From positions 4,016,501 to 4,080,500 of the forward strand of contig NC_079979.1 in NCBI RefSeq assembly GCF_029852145.1: a DNA stretch of 64,000 bases, in the 5' to 3' direction. Position numbers and translations under genes: made by a program. Position 1 is the first letter of the stretch. Each line of letters begins with the position of its first letter. Below are positions 12,119 through 23,169 of this stretch, one piece after another. This stretch comes from Microplitis mediator (lineage: Eukaryota; Arthropoda; Insecta; Hymenoptera; Braconidae). The notes under the pieces are model-generated. The model did not search any database. It had not been told where the DNA came from and saw nothing but the letters and a program-made list of their open reading frames with translations.

Positions 12119-15100
12119 CCGGTTCAAAAAAATCGACTATTTTTTTTTTTTCAAAACCCGCAGTGAAATATCTTGCTAGTCATAAAAAAAGAAGCCTGTG
12201 AAAACGGGAGCTCTTAATATCAATTTCGAAAGGTCGCTCATCGTAAATTTCTATTTTACGTTTAAATAACATGGAAAAAAAAACTTTTTTAGTTTGGAAT
12301 TTTTCACCTCAGCAATGGCTCATTGTACGAATAAGCCCAGCATATATTTTTGTAGGGAATTTAACGCTCTACAGAAAAAGTCTCCTATCATTTTTCGACA
12401 AATCCATCTGTTCAAAAGTTATTGGAGCTCAAAGTCAAGTAAGAGTAAATTTTGAGATCTTTTTACTTTTCCGGCAAAACTATCAAACTTATTATAAAAT
12501 GTCATAAAATCATTTTTGTAAACAATTTTATTTTCTACAAATTATCATTGATAAATTTTTTTCAAATTCTGCATTGTTTTCTAGTTATTTCCATTTTAAT
12601 GCCAAGCTCCTAAAAAAAAATAGTGTTCTGATCGATTTTAAGAGCTTGACATTAAAATAAAAATAACTAGAAAAAAATGCGGAATTCAAAAAAACTTCAT
12701 TCAAAATAACTTCTAGGGAATAAAATTGTCCACAAAAAGGGTTGAATGATATTTTGTAATAGGTCTGATAGTTTCACCGGAAAAGTAAGAAAATCTCAAA
12801 ATTTAATATGAATTCGACTTCAACCTCAAATAACTTTTGAACAAATAGATTCCTCAAAAAATGATAAGAATCTTTTTTTGTAGAACATTCATTTCCCTAC
12901 AAAAATATGCCTGCCAATTATTCCTATGACACATTGTTAGCTACTTATAAAAATCAGAAGATGTAAAAAAAATTTTTTCCATCCCGGGTCAAAAAATTAG
13001 ATCTGTTTTAAAATAGGGGAGGGTGGGGCAGAGTGGCTCCCCTGAAATTTTGATCAAAAAAAAATTTTTTTTTTTTTTGACTAATTACTATAAATCCGAT
13101 ATGTTTGCGCATTTTTACCCCTACGCATGACATTTGGGGCAAAATGGACAAGCCCGAAATTTTGAAAAAGTGATTTTTTCATATTTTTATCGTCAAATTA
13201 AAAAAAAAATTATTATAATTACACATTTCTAGCCCTACGCATGCCACCTGGGGCAAAATGGACCAGCCGAAACTTCCGAAAAAATTATTTTTTCATATTT
13301 TTCGGCCGTTTCTCTATGTAAGAGGCAAATTTGGTCACTAAAAATTTATAAAAATTAAATTTTTTTTTTTTAGTTGATAAATTTTTGAAATAAAGTAAAA
13401 TTACAGAATTGATGTTTTTTTTTATTAAATAAAAATTAGTAATTAAGGTAATCGAGAGTGAACGATTTTTTACGCTTTAAAAAATTTTTATCGAGTAATA
13501 TAAGACCAAAAATAGTTGTCAAGAGAAAAAAATACATTCTTAATGATGAAAACAATTTAAAAAAAAAAAAAACGAAAAAAAAAATTTTTTTTATCACTTT
13601 TTGGAGGGGGGCCATTCTGCCCCAGAAAAAAAAAATAGTATATTACACTACAAGGGCAGAAAGTTAGAGATTCCTGCACTGCGCGTCATGATGCCCGAGG
13701 CGAAGCCGAGGGCATCAGACGCGCAGTTCAGGGCTCTCCAATTTTCTGCCCGTGAAGTGTATACCATTTTTCTTTATGCCCGGACGAAAGTACGTTGACA
13801 AATCAAAGATGCATAAATTACGTAATGAAGTTTTAGCAGGTATTGATGCCTGCCCCGACATTTGCGGCACGAGCGAAGCGAGTGCTGCTGGTCGGGGGGC
13901 AGGCATGAAATACATCGATAAAAAAATCATCATTACACATTTTTAAAAGAAATAATTATCCTGAAGTTAACAGTCAATTAACAATTTTCGGATTTTTTTT
14001 TTTTTAAAACCGATTACAAAAAAATAAAAACTAAAAATATACACTTGAAGAAAATTAAAAAAACTGTGGGCGCAACTTTTAAATAATTTTTGATTTTTAT
14101 AATTTCTAATTTTTTTTAAATTATTAAATTTATTACAAATAATTTTATAGTCTTTATTAATCTTTAGTAAATTTTACTTTTTCAAAAAAACAGACATATA
14201 AAATTTCGAATTAATTGTAAACAAGTTTTGAGGTTGTGAATACGAGCAGGAGTGTCCGAAAATCTTGTCAAAGTGACGGTAATATACGTATCACCGGGTA
14301 GCAGTGTGCACGAAAAACTCTTTCGTCCCGCTACTGCTTTCTTTCGGCCTGCTGTTATAGATGGCGCGTGAGTAATCCCAGCACGGCACGAACGCTAGAT
14401 TTTCTGCCGTGAACCCGAGGCCGAACGTACGTACTTTCGGCCGAGGTATAAAGAAAAAATTTTTTTTCAGAATTTTGGAAAAATGTCCATATATTTGTTC
14501 GAAATAGGACAAAAGTAAAGTGATCTTATGGTTGAAAGCCACAAAAACTAATAATTGGCTTAGGGGGGCCGCTCTGCCCCACCCTCCCCTAAATGATGAA
14601 TTCAAATATTTTTTCTTTAATTCAAGTTTATAAATCGTATTTATTTTAGATAAGAATTTAATCTGTTTTTGCCCGTACTATTCCTTATCCAGGCTAATAT
14701 CAGACTTATTTTCGTATGATATTTAGTCTGTTTTAAATCGCGTTTAGACTAAAAACAGACTTTTTTATTATAATTATTGGTCTGTGTTCAATTGTTTTTA
14801 AGGACAAAAACAGACTTTATTTTCTATAATATTTAGTCTGTGTTCAATTGTTTTTAAGGACAAATACAGGACTTTTTATAAATATAAATAATAATAATAA
14901 TAATAATAATAATAATCTAGATTTATTAATTTATTTTAATTTTCTTGGTATTTAAAACATGCTAATGCGCTTCCATATTAAGATGTCACAGAGAGAAAAT
15001 GTTGGCTCGAAACCTACCAATTTTTACAATGCTGTCGACTAAACTTGAAACAGGGAGTAAAGCATCCAAAAAATTATCGTGCTCTTACAAAAAATGATTA

Positions 15101-18100
15101 TACTGTATCACATTACTTATTACTCGCGAGAAACTTATCGATGAGCTTCAATATCAATTACTTCCATACATTATAATAATTTTGATGCAGCATAATAATT
15201 TTTTATAAGAGCATGGTAATTTTTTGGATACTTTACTTTCTGTTTCAAGTTTGGTCGACAGCATAATAAAAATTGGTAGATTTCGAGCCAACATTTTTCT
15301 CCGTAGCACAAAAATTTTGATGTTTTCTTATGCCAAAATATTTTCAATTTTATCCAGTAAATAAGAGAAAATTCTTGACATTTTAAGAGTTGTTTTATCA
15401 CTTTCATTCAATGATATAAATATTCAATGAAGACAACTAAAAAATTAAGCTGTCAAATTTTCATTAACTGCCGACATTTTTAAACAAAAGATAGTAAATA
15501 AATAGTAAATAAAACATAATCAATTCTGCAACTTAATATTTTTTCATAAATATTGCCTATAGATAAAAATTTTATAAGTCCATGATTTAATCTAGTTTTG
15601 TCCTTGTAAATTTGCAGAACTAAAATTTTTTAAAGTTCACGAATTAATCTAATTTAGTCTGCTCGTAACGCGTTTGTTTTTTAAAGTAGCAGGTCGAAAA
15701 CAGCTTAAAATTTTCATAAAAGATCAAAATCAGATCAAATAGTCCAATCAGACTAAAATCAGGTCAAATTTTTCAGTCCGGGTAGATCAAAAACAGATTA
15801 AAATTTTTATCGAAGTTCAATAACAGACCAAGTAGTCCAAATACAGTCCAGTTAGACTAAAATCAGATCAAATTTTTCAACCCGGGATGTTATTCGTACG
15901 GAAAATAGAAAAGTGCGATGAGGAACCTCCTAATATTAATATTACGAGCTCTAATTTTCACAGGCGTCTTTCTTTATCTAAATGAAACTTTTGAACCTGT
16001 TTGGAAAAAAAACAAAAATTTGTTTGTTTTTTAAATCATCCTAATATATTGTAACGTAATATTTCTGAAGACTCAATTAAACCCAATAATTACTCAAAAC
16101 TTTTTACTCAACAAATTTACTCCAAAACTCAAATTACTCAAAATCGGGCTACGTTACACTTCGACCACCAATCACCCCTCTCATCTCTTCCAGATCCTGA
16201 CGGGCGCCAGCCGACTTTTATTTCCCCGGTATCGGCAACCGGACTAAACGTACACGTAAATTAAAACCTATAAACTATACCCTTTGGAGATGAGAGACAT
16301 GACCGGTGGTAGTGGCATGTCCTGGTGCGCTCAGTATGCTAGGTTGTGGAGAGAAGGTCGCGGTTCTTTCAATGCGAAAGAAGCCGATTATTTACATAAC
16401 AGAAAAGACATAAAATAACAAAACAAAACTAAATAAAATTACCATAAAGATGACGCGAGAGTGACGCGGAGAGCCCAAAAGACCCGCGGTCCAATACTCT
16501 CGGTCCATCACGCAAATAAATACCTGGGCAAGACATCGGGAACCTCTCGACGACGACGAATCACAAACTTTATACACTACTAGATAAGATATAAAATAAA
16601 ATATAAATAAATAATGCGGTAATTTGCGACAACTATCACGACAAATGGCTCCAAGAGCACCCAGAGCCACAAGCTCCAAAACGACAGCAGTCCACGGTCG
16701 CGGTCGAGGTCCACCATGGCGACTCTCCGACTCACCACCGCTTACCCTAAAACTCCAAACTCGACTACTGGGTCGACTCGTTCACGAGCAACGCCAAGTC
16801 TCCACTTTTCTCCTCAACGGTAGTCACACAACTGTTTCACGATAATCTCCCACTCTAACTCGCCCACTCCATTCCTTCTCTTTCAATCCCACATTCTCGC
16901 TTCTCCATCCATTCTTTCCTTCACAAGCATACAAGCCGTGGACTCACGGGCCTTCTCGTAATGTCCCTCCCCGTGATATCCGAAGTTAGCGAATTGTTGG
17001 CTTCCTCGAGCATCGCGAACGAGGCCTGCCATCCCCCCAATAACCGTATCCGTACCCCAGCTAACTCCGGGTACCACCACGAAGGGGCGGCGACATCTCA
17101 GTCGCACCTCCGCGATCACCACGTCAACCCCGAGGGCTAAGCCTAGACCTAGTCGTCATCACTGGTCGGGAGGCACGTTATCTTGGCCACTATCCGCGAC
17201 ACAGCTAGAAATCCCCCGTTAAATCTACGCTCCATCACACAGACACTCCATATACTCAGCTCACTATCAACCACCCTCAACTCGACACACACAGTCACTT
17301 TTTCTCTCACTATCACACAGGCTCACACTTACTCCAACCCTCAACTCCATCCCCTCGGCAATGTAACGTCACAATATATATATTAGGGTGTGTCATTTGA
17401 AGGCTACATTTTTAACTTCCCGCTAAGAAAATTGTAAATTTTCAAAAATTCGGGAAGTTATTGGTTACGATCCGATTTACGAAAATCGAATTTTCATCAT
17501 ATGTCGACGTCTTGAGGTCCTAGGAAGCTATTCCGACTACCCGTGTAAAAAAATTATTGTTCATAATGAATTCAAATATAAATTTCGTCTCGAAACTCAG
17601 ATCGTGACACAAATATGACTTTCATCATGAATTAATATTATCAACTTTAATCACGTCAAAATTATGACTCAGTAAAATTTAAATCCAAGTGATCCGAAGT
17701 TCATTCACTAAATTAATTTTACAATCGAAACTGATTTACGTAAATTAAGTACTTGATAGAAGAAGTTCATTGGTAATTTCTGAGTCGATAAATATGACAA
17801 AAGGTTTAATGCAGTAAAAAATCAGTCAAGTTTCTATCGAAGTCATCCCAAGTCCAATCCAAAGACGTAATAAATTAATTTTATAATTGGTACTGATTTA
17901 CTAGACGAAAAGTTGGAGTAAATTCATGATGAAAGTCATATTTGTGTCACGTTCTGAGTTTCGTCATGAAATTCAAACTTAAATTCATTATGAACGAAAA
18001 TTTTTTTTACACGGGTAATTTCATGGTGATGTCCGAGTGTATGAATGTATGTATGAACGTACGTACGTATGTAAATACCTGTATCTTTTGAACGGATAAA

Positions 18101-19430
18101 CCGATTTTGAACTTTAAGGTGTCATTCGACGCGGCTTGTCAATATTTTGAAGCTGTAAGAAATTGAGCTTGATCGGTAGGGCTCGTTCAGAGATATTCAA
18201 AAAATAAATTTTTTTCAAAAATGTTTTTTTTGGATAACTTTTAATGTGCTCGATGGATTGATCCCAAAATCGACTGGGCTCTAGCGCTATATAAGCCACG
18301 TCGAATGCCACCATAACCATCAAAATCGGTTCATTCATTCAAGAGAAACCGTTGTCGAAAGAATTAAAAAAAAAAAAATTTTTTTTGAAATATCTCAAAA
18401 ACGACGCAATAAATTAAATTCGAAACTTGATCAGCTTTAGAACTTGATAAAACGCGTCGATTGCTACCTTAACCGTCTCAATCGATCGATTCGTTTGAGA
18501 GATATCGTGGAAGAAAAAATGGTGAAAAACGTTTTTTTTTCGAAAACAACAGCATACAAACGAATTTTCGAGCTCGAAGAGCTTTTTTTTATATCCATTT
18601 TTTATATTTTTTTTATATTTATATCCTTTTAAATATAGTGGAAACCTAAACATGCAAACCCTTCAAGAAGACAATTTATAGATAAATTGAGAAAAATATA
18701 GATAGCCCGAACTGGGAATCGAACCCAGGCCAATTCGGTATCGCGCCGAGTGCTCTACCAGTTAAGCTATCCGGCCCTCTACTATATTCCATTCAATTTG
18801 ATCTATAACTTATTGAGCCACACCGTCCATCGTACGGTAATACACCATTAAAATATAGTGGAAACCTAAACATGCAAACCTCTCAATAAGACAATTTATA
18901 GATAAATTGAGAAAAATATAGATAGTTTTTTGAAAATTTTTTAGAAATGGCTTGATCAATCGATTCCGAAATCTTATCAGCTTTAGAATTCTATAAAACG
19001 CGTCGATTGCCGCCTCAACCATCTCAATCGGTTTATTCGTTCGAGAGATATCGATCGAAAAAGAAATAGTGGAAAACGGTTTTCTTCGATTATCTTCGAA
19101 GTGACTCATCCGATCAATTCCAAAATTTGATTAGCTTTCGAACTTGATAAAACGCGTCGATTGCCACGTTTACCGTCTCAATCGGTCAATTCATTTGAGA
19201 GATATCGTTGGAGAAAAAATCGTAAAAAACGATTTTTTTTTAAACAACGGCATACAAAAGTATTTTCGAGCTCCAAGAGCTCAATTTCATCGCAAATTTT
19301 ATAATAAATTAATATCATAATTTTCTATTTTCAGTGTAGTTGGCTCTCTCAGTGTGGCTGTAGAGGTTACGCTTGTAAGAGCGGTACTTGCGCAAAGGTG
19401 CCTCTTCGGGAATTCGCCGAGAATCTCTAA
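10485..19430 (+). CDS. Small secreted six-cysteine peptide
   Basis: Two coding exons, 10485-10568 and 19335-19430, join in phase 0 across an 8766-bp intron (donor GTAAGT, acceptor TATTTTCAG) to give 59 residues. Residues 1-22 form a classic signal peptide with a hydrophobic core ending Ala-Val-Ala-Gly. The mature part of about 37 residues has six cysteines spaced C-X4-C-X5-C-X-C-X4-C-X4-C, then a short tail. Net charge is close to neutral or slightly positive. Such a layout occurs in insect defence peptides, venom peptides and protease inhibitors. The family is not one I recognise, so the function is left open. An AATAAA follows at 19545. The signal peptide and first cysteine pair are split from the rest by the intron. 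Confidence 0.8.
11028..12046. mobile_element. 1-kb foldback element (TAGGGTGC ends)
   Basis: The two halves are long inverted copies of each other, ending TAGGGTGCTTTTATTTT and its complement, and the element sits within (TA)n. A half copy lies at 25180-25545. Each arm contains the palindrome CTTAATATTAATATTAAG (11127 and 11934). No gene. It would fold into one long hairpin if transcribed with the peptide gene intron. Confidence 0.85.
12047..12116. repeat. (TA)n microsatellite
   Basis: A TA run between two foldback elements. These elements favour TA targets, so the run may be both their target and the product of their duplications. Confidence 0.9.
13014..14591. mobile_element. TAGGGGAGGGTGGGGC-ended DNA element (doubly nested)
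   Basis: Terminal inverted repeats of about 24 bp (TAGGGGAGGGTGGGGCAGAG and complement) bound 1.58 kb. Near the left end there are two direct copies of a CCTACGCATGNCANTTGGGGC segment. A CG-rich palindromic block lies at 13640-13930. No credible coding frame. Confidence 0.75.
13640..13930. repeat. CG-rich palindromic block
   Basis: Several GC-rich inverted repeats stand out from their AT-rich surroundings: GCCCGAGGCGAAGCCGAGGGC (about 13694-13715), GGCACGAGCGAAGCGAGTGCT (about 13865-13886), and the pair GGGCAGAAAGTTAGAGA / CCAATTTTCTGCCC bounding the first. A similar pair GATGCCTGCCCCGACA / TCGGGGGGCAGGCAT bounds the second. Each could form a strong hairpin. Origin unknown. Confidence 0.6.
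16050..17373. mobile_element. Solo LTR-like element in the peptide gene intron
   Basis: Starts TGTAACGTAATATT and ends ATGTAACGTCACA (TG...CA ends, imperfect inverted repeat). ATAT stands on both sides (16046-16049 and 17374-17377) and it is inserted in the TA-rich end of a foldback element. 1324 bp, more GC-rich than its surroundings, without a convincing ORF. Orientation is not certain. Confidence 0.65.
17540..18015. mobile_element. TA-flanked foldback element, CCCGTGTAAAA ends
   Basis: Ends CCCGTGTAAAAAAATTATTG and complement, with TA on each side. The paralogous repeat at 26150 shows the empty target (GACTAATTTCA). Internal arms are inverted copies of a GTGACACAAATATGACTTTC segment (17607 and 17920). 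Confidence 0.8.
18631..18925 (-). repeat. tRNA-like module between 75-bp direct repeats
   Basis: A block starting ATATAGTGGAAACCTAAACA is present twice in direct orientation (18631-18705 and 18851-18925). On the minus strand at 18703-18778, between the copies, lies a tRNA-like sequence with box A TAGCTTAACTGG, box B GGTTCGATTCC and a perfect T stem (CTGGG/CCCAG). The anticodon loop is not canonical. A related element lies at 42200-42490. Confidence 0.7.
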
Positions 19431-19560
19431 AAGTGAAGTTTTACAAATTTTCTGTCAGGAGTATACGACAATTTCAAAATTGTAGATTTTTGTTACAAAA
19501 AATGGCACCTTATGAATATTGTAATATTGGTCTTATTCAATACTAATAAATATGATAATA
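19335..19560 (+). other. Peptide gene exon 3 (mature peptide and 3' UTR)
   Basis: It begins directly after TTTTCAG with a Cys codon, carries the remaining five cysteines and stops at TAA 19428-19430. The 3' UTR runs at least to the AATAAA at 19545-19550. Confidence 0.78.
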
Positions 19561-20400
19561 ATAATAAAAATTTATTGAAGTTATTATTCATGAACCTTGG
19601 AAGAAAAAAATACTTTTTGTAGCTCTTTAAAAATGGAGTCGTGTTTTATTACTGAGTCGCAATGCTGTTATTGCCGGCGATTTATGTTAAATAAAGTAGA
19701 GTGAGATCTATTTCATAGCAATAAAAGATGGTTGATCCGATGGAGGGCCGGACTAACGATGTGGAATATCACGGAAAAAAAATAAATATCTTTTTGTTTA
19801 ATTATTTTATGGGTTCGTTTAAAAAAGTTATTCCAAAAGCCTTCAATGAGACCTGTACTTTGTATCAAGGATTAGTTCGAATGAGATGGTACACTTAGAA
19901 AATTAAATAATTGGGTTTATTGTGCTAAATTTTAATTTTCAATTATCTAGAATGATTGAAACGTTTTTAAATGCAAAAATAGTTACACAGAGAAGAAAAT
20001 ATAGTAAATTTCACAAAAAAATATGAGAATAATTCCTACATTTGGATAGTAATCTTGAAACGCTTATGATTTATATGAAAAATTCATCAACAGATAGGCT
20101 TATTTTACAAGTCGTTTAGTAATTTCTCATATACTGGTTATGGAAAATCTCTTATATTGCATAATAATTTGTAGTTATATTTAGTAAATTGAACTATCCC
20201 AGTTAGTATGTTTTATTATATTAGAATGGAAAAAAATTAAATTATATCCCGACAGGAAATTACTGAGGGAATGCCCACTGTATGTATCTGGCCCTAATTG
20301 GGTCCCAATGGGGAATTCCCAAGAGGGAAATCCCCATGAGGGCCCAATCAGAACCCAATTGGGAAATCCCAAACAAAAATAAAATAATTTATGGTCGATA

Positions 20401-20960
20401 TTTCCCAATTGGGGCCTGAGCGGGGTCTAAGTGGGAAAACCCAACGTGAAAATAAAAAAATATTGTAATTTTTCCCAATTGGGTTCTTTGTGGGGCCTAA
20501 GTGATAAATCCCAACGTAAAATTAAAAAAAATATTGTAATTTTTCCCTATTGGGTTCTGTGTGGGGCCTAAGTGGGATATCCCAACATAAAATTAAAAAA
20601 AATATTGTAATTTTTCCCAATTGGGTTCTGTGTGGGACCCAAGTGGAAAATCCCAACGTGGAAATAAAAAAAATTAATGTAATTTTTCCCTATTGGGTTC
20701 TGTGTGGGACCTAAGTGGGATATCCCAACGTCAAATTAAAAAAAATATTGTAATTTTTCCCAATTGGGTTCTGTTTGGGACCCAAGTGGGATATCCCAAC
20801 GTAAAATTTAAAAAAATATTGTAATTTTTCCTAATTGGGTTCTGTGTGGGACCCAAGTGGGAAATCCCAACATGAAAAAAAAAAAAATTAATGTAATTTT
20901 TCCCTATTGGGTTCTGTGTGGGGCCTAAGTGGGATATCCCAACGATAAAATAAAAAATTT
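20401..20960 (+). repeat. Minisatellite, about eight units of 70-72 bp
   Basis: Units begin TTTTTCCCAATTGGGTTCTG and end TGGGATATCCCAACG plus an A-rich spacer. Unit starts lie near 20401, 20469, 20541, 20613, 20685, 20757, 20827 and 20898. The alternation of CCCAATTGGG and CCCTATTGGG between units suggests a higher-order pattern. Confidence 0.9.
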
Positions 20961-21133
20961 TTTTTCACCTTTTTTAGGGGGTATCCTATTTTGGCCGTTT
21001 AAAATAAAAATATTTTTTTTAACGGCAGCTGAAAACACTTCTATACACTCCGAATACCATTTTTTGGTTTTTTCGTCTGTTATTCTTTGGTATCATAATA
21101 AATATACTATTTACACTCACGCGATCACATACG

Positions 21134-21206
21134 TGGGTCAGCGCAGTGGATAACATCAGAGACTTTGAATCGGAAGGATGCAGGTTCGAGCCCAACAGTC
21201 ACCGGG
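21134..21206 (+). repeat. tRNA-like module
   Basis: Box A-like CAGCGCAGTGGATAAC and box B GGTTCGAGCCC lie at tRNA spacing. A closely related copy lies on the minus strand at 22921-22993. Part of the word-array element, not a canonical tRNA. Confidence 0.6.
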
Positions 21207-21658
21207 ATTTTTTCATTAATTTAAATCATGTACACTTCTTCTAAATAATGCTCCTAGTACATTAAATTACAATTCGTATTTAATTACAATTATTTTTCTT
21301 TTTTTGCATTTTAATATTTTTTCTAACAGGGATGCCCTAGTGGGATCTCTTGGGGATTTCCCCATTGGGGCACAAGTAGGATTTCTTCATTGGGGTACAA
21401 GTGGGATTTCCCTATTGGGGCACAAGTGGGATTTCCCCATTGGGGCCCAATAGGTCTCTGCGTGACATCCCTATGTACGGCCCCAATTGGGAATCCCAAC
21501 GGGGGCCCAAGTGGTCGCACCTAAAAATTTCTAGTCGGGTATTTTTATTAGCGTTTAACTTTTTATTATTATTGCTAGCATTTTTATTAATATTGTTGTT
21601 TATGTCGTTTGTATTGGTGTTGACGTTGATTTTTTTTTTTCAAAAAATCACGTGTTTT

Positions 21659-21735
21659 AACCGAGATTCGAACCCTGACCTCCCGCGCCCGAGTCCTTTC
21701 CTATGTCTGACAGATCGATGTCTCCTTCTCGACTA
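21659..21735 (-). repeat. tRNA-like module
   Basis: The minus strand shows box B GGGTTCGAATCTC preceded by a GC-rich arm (GACTCGGGCGCGGGAGGTC). Box A is weak. A different sequence from the 21134 module. Confidence 0.5.
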
Positions 21736-21739
21736 GAAT

Positions 21740-23165
21740 TTTTCATAAGGGCCTGACGAAGTCCTTATCGGGTTAACCTTATTTCGGTAACTGTTTAGAA
21801 TCGCGGCTCCACCTGTTTATATCAAGCAAAAATCCAAAATTATTCAAATTGCCAAGAGACTTGTTTCATTCTCTGGCATTTGTCGGCGGATTAAAGATAT
21901 ACTTGCTTATTTAGGTGTTATTTAAGCATTAATTAATAGTACGTGTATACCAAAGGTATAAAATTAGCTTGATTTACAGATTTAGTTTGAAATTTTTTTG
22001 TTCCGTGCTACACTGCACCATTTGACATATTTTTCTTTTAATTGTATGTATTGACTCTTAAGTCAACCACCAAAACTTAAGATATATGCCTATTTGCCAT
22101 AATTTCTGTAGTTTCGTCCTAAGTACGTTAACGGACTCGTCAGTAAGGCTATGTTAACGCACTCTTGCCTTAGACTACATCTCTTACTAGTACGAGCCGG
22201 CGTGAAACTGTGTTGCGGGCTTCAGCCAGACACTATACTAGCAAAGGAAGACGGATAACGTCCAAACTACTTGTAACTAAGTGCTAGGTGAGCTGTTGTA
22301 CACCGTTAGTGTATTGAAATAACAGAAATATGCCAATTTTCACTATACAAGAGCTCAAAAAATATTTTTAACTCTTAGTTAGACCTTTCTATCGCCACCG
22401 TCCATCTTACGGTATTAATAAAATTAATTATTTGTATTTATTAGAAATTTATTAAATTTATTTTGGAAAATTAGCATAATTTGTGTCATTTTTTATCAAT
22501 ATTGCGCACTTTAGTTACAAGGTTCGGATAGATATCTTGTGTTTGAGACATAAATGCATACAGAAAATTCTTTCCGCCGTGTAGCAAAACACGTGGAAAA
22601 AGTTTAATTATAGATCTTTGATGTGTGAGCACTTGGAACTTTGGAAAATGCGTGGAATCGCTATTGTCAACATTTACCCTTATTTCAAATAATGTCCCGA
22701 TCAGAGTATCCTGAAGAGGATCCTGATATGGATGTAACGATTAAGACCCATGAGGTCCTTATTAGGATTGCTTTATTACTAATAAGTTATTAGTAATTAT
22801 TTTTAAAAAAATATTAAATTGCAAAAAAAAATAAGAGAATTTTAATTCGATCGAGAATGTTATCTATTGTATTGAGAGCATTAATTAGAGGAAGTAAACA
22901 TATTTTTTTATTGATGAAAAAATCCCGATAACTGCTGGGCTTAAACCTGCGTCCTTCCGATTCAAAGTCCTCGATGCTATCCACTGAGCTGACATACACA
23001 TGTGATCTTGAAAGTGTAAATATAATAATCATTATGATGTCAAAAAATAACTGATGAAGAAGTAAAAAATCTGTGCTAAAATGATTGACGTGATTTTTAT
23101 ATAATATTCTTTTGTACTTTTTTCAATTTTTAGCCTGTAAATGAAATATTTAAAGGGATGGGATA
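21740..23165. repeat. Gene-free repeat-derived stretch
   Basis: No coding exon recognised. It contains pieces with CCTGAAGAGGATCCTGATAT words (22690-22760), related to the array at 23170, and a minus-strand tRNA-like module at 22921-22993 resembling the one at 21134. The part 21800-22690 shows nothing I can assign. Confidence 0.5.
22921..22993 (-). repeat. tRNA-like module
   Basis: Minus-strand box A CAGCTCAGTGGATAGC and box B GGTTTAAGCCC at tRNA spacing. Nearly the same module as 21134-21206 but inverted and in another repeat context. Confidence 0.6.
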
Positions 23166-23169
23166 ACTT

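Larger units (their letters stand above)
12983..15886. mobile_element. CCCGGG-ended DNA element (nested)
   Basis: Inverted ends CCCGGGTCAAAAAATTAGAT and its near complement, with AT on both sides. The undisturbed target is visible in a paralogous foldback near 57590, where the flanking sequences are continuous. The outer 1.3 kb on the right is built from AGTCTGATTTTAGTC-like words in both orientations. A second element (13014-14591) lies inside. Confidence 0.75.
12118..16049. mobile_element. Foldback element carrying nested insertions
   Basis: The outer sequence (12118-12980 and 15887-16045) matches the foldback family seen at 30231-31193, 42950-43480 and 56737-57759, including the GGAGCTTAATATTAATATT core at 15930. 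Its interior is split by a CCCGGG-ended element at 12983-15886. Its right end is cut off from the following TAGGGTG sequence by an LTR at 16050-17373. Confidence 0.75.
17415..19295 (+). repeat. CCCGCT interspersed repeat, copy 2 (with two insertions)
   Basis: Begins AACTTCCCGCTAAGAAAATTG and runs through the GATGTCCGAGTGTATG tract. It is interrupted by a TA-flanked foldback (17540-18015) and by tRNA-like repeat material (18631-18925). The far GCGGGAAGTT end is not reached before the peptide gene exon 3. Confidence 0.7.
20248..21539. mobile_element. Word-array element built from CCCAATTGGG
   Basis: Inverted ends CCCGACAGGAAAT / AAATTTCTAGTCGGG. Most of the interior is scattered or tandem GGGATTTCCC/CCCAATTGGGTTC/GGGCCTAAGTGGGA words. 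It includes a minisatellite (20401-20960) and a tRNA-like module (21134-21206). No gene. Confidence 0.75.

Noticed and set aside
14291..14605. 104-aa minus-strand open frame
   Set aside because: It runs across the terminal repeat of a DNA element and has no recognisable motif; stop-poor only because of local composition.
18703..18778. A functional tRNA on the minus strand
   Set aside because: The T arm is perfect, but the anticodon loop lacks U33 and the acceptor stem mismatches; it lies between direct repeats of a dispersed element.
20401..20960. CRISPR-like look of regularly spaced repeats
   Set aside because: Units are contiguous 70-72 bp with no unique spacers, in a eukaryotic transposable element. 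It is a minisatellite.
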